Below, piece after piece: positions 63,782-64,000 of a stretch of DNA of 64,000 bases. Within the stretch, counting starts at the first letter, position 1; each line of letters opens with the position of its first letter. The notes beneath the pieces were generated by a model. It had not been told where the DNA came from. It did no database searches and worked only from the letters and a program-made list of their open reading frames with translations. Source of the stretch: Alphaproteobacteria bacterium (GTDB lineage Bacteria; Pseudomonadota; Alphaproteobacteria; Rhodobacterales; Rhodobacteraceae); the NCBI GenBank assembly GCA_009908505.1, contig JAAAPD010000067.1, forward strand, positions 1 to 64,000. Reading direction: 5' to 3'. Position numbers and translations under genes: made by a program.

Positions 63782-64000
63782 TCAAATCGCGTCGTCATTG
63801 GTTTCGCCCGTGCGCACGCGCAGGGCACTTTGCACGTCGAGAACGAAGATCTTGCCGTCGCCAATCTTGTCGGTCTTCGCTGTCTTGGCGATGGTCGAAA
63901 CGACCTCGTCCGCCAGCGCGGCGCCGACGACGATTTCAAGTTTGACTTTCGGCACAAAATTCACGGCGTATTCCGCCCCGCGGTAGATTTCGGTGTGACC
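63782..64000 (-). CDS. glnK: P-II nitrogen regulator GlnK, 3' part
   Basis: The C-terminal 72 residues of a P-II protein; the gene runs off the right edge. The visible part starts in the T-loop (EIYRGAEYAVNFVPK, with the uridylylated Tyr51 position) and continues through LEIVVGAALADEVVSTIAKT, KIGDGKIFVLDV and the ATP-site ALRVRTGETNDDAI. It is immediately upstream of amt and is therefore called GlnK rather than GlnB. GlnK blocks Amt when nitrogen is abundant. Confidence 0.94.
   Translation of the reverse strand, partial: GHTEIYRGAEYAVNFVPKVKLEIVVGAALADEVVSTIAKTAKTDKIGDGKIFVLDVQSALRVRTGETNDDAI

Overview
This window is a 64 kb piece of a high-GC alphaproteobacterial chromosome. Gene content and order point to the Rhodobacteraceae (Roseobacter group). 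The supporting evidence is a ChvG-ChvI / short HprK / RapZ / EIIA / HPr cluster divergent from ATP-type pckA, an rpoZ-spoT-pdxJ-acpS-lepB-rnc-era block, a methylsuccinyl-CoA dehydrogenase of the ethylmalonyl-CoA pathway, a DUF6473 protein and a glnK-amt pair. These assignments come from family recognition by eye; no database search was run. I see no tRNA, rRNA, insertion sequence, prophage, CRISPR array or secretion island.

Layout. 1-8.5 kb: 5' end of tuf, a lipoprotein, parC, an SH3-domain protein, an SDR dehydrogenase, a twin-TM protein with a PduO-type adenosyltransferase, etfBA and a DUF6473 gene. 8.7-17.3 kb: hbd, then a leftward seven-gene set (chvI-chvG-hprK-rapZ-EIIA-HPr-acyltransferase), divergent from pckA, then a small cytochrome c. 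17.3-22.5 kb: a TSUP permease, mcd, trmO with a DUF4189-like protein, a META lipoprotein, recO and a 60-aa protein with a perfect FNR box upstream. 22.8-33.2 kb: one gene of atypical composition (DUF4274-like), then the long leftward run DUF1491, era, rnc, lepB, acpS, an unknown secreted protein, a Dabb protein, a LysE exporter, pdxJ, DUF2062, spoT, rpoZ and folK.

33.3-43.5 kb: a NYN-domain protein, cytochrome c, ispH-DUF3429-methyltransferase-rnhA, fmt with two deformylase genes (one lacking catalytic residues), a MalY/PatB enzyme, glutathionyl-hydroquinone reductase, cytochrome b561 and an MltB-type transglycosylase. 43.6-54.9 kb: smc, a ten-TM membrane protein with palindromic sites at its promoter, an omega-aminotransferase, a TPP enzyme, an FMN reductase, a split MnmC (separate oxidoreductase and methyltransferase genes) and a DMT transporter. 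54.9-64 kb: Slt, dapA, a YcaQ-like protein, smpB, a glycine-rich small protein, sseA with an aromatic/aspartate aminotransferase, amt and the 3' part of glnK.

Functionally the window is mostly housekeeping: replication and segregation (parC, smc), ribosome and translation quality (era, fmt, def, smpB, rnc), stringent response (spoT-rpoZ), cell wall (slt, mltB, dapA), carbon switching (PTS-like regulators, chvGI, pckA, etf, mcd, hbd) and nitrogen (glnK-amt). I did not find a convincing undescribed multi-gene system. The observations most worth checking are small: the FNR box beside the 60-aa gene, a dispersed hairpin repeat with wobble-conserved pairing, GCGCTAAC motifs shared by the etfBA and pckA leaders, seven convergent gene pairs whose stop codons overlap by exactly four bases, a deformylase paralogue lacking its catalytic residues, and paired palindromic sites before the ten-TM gene.
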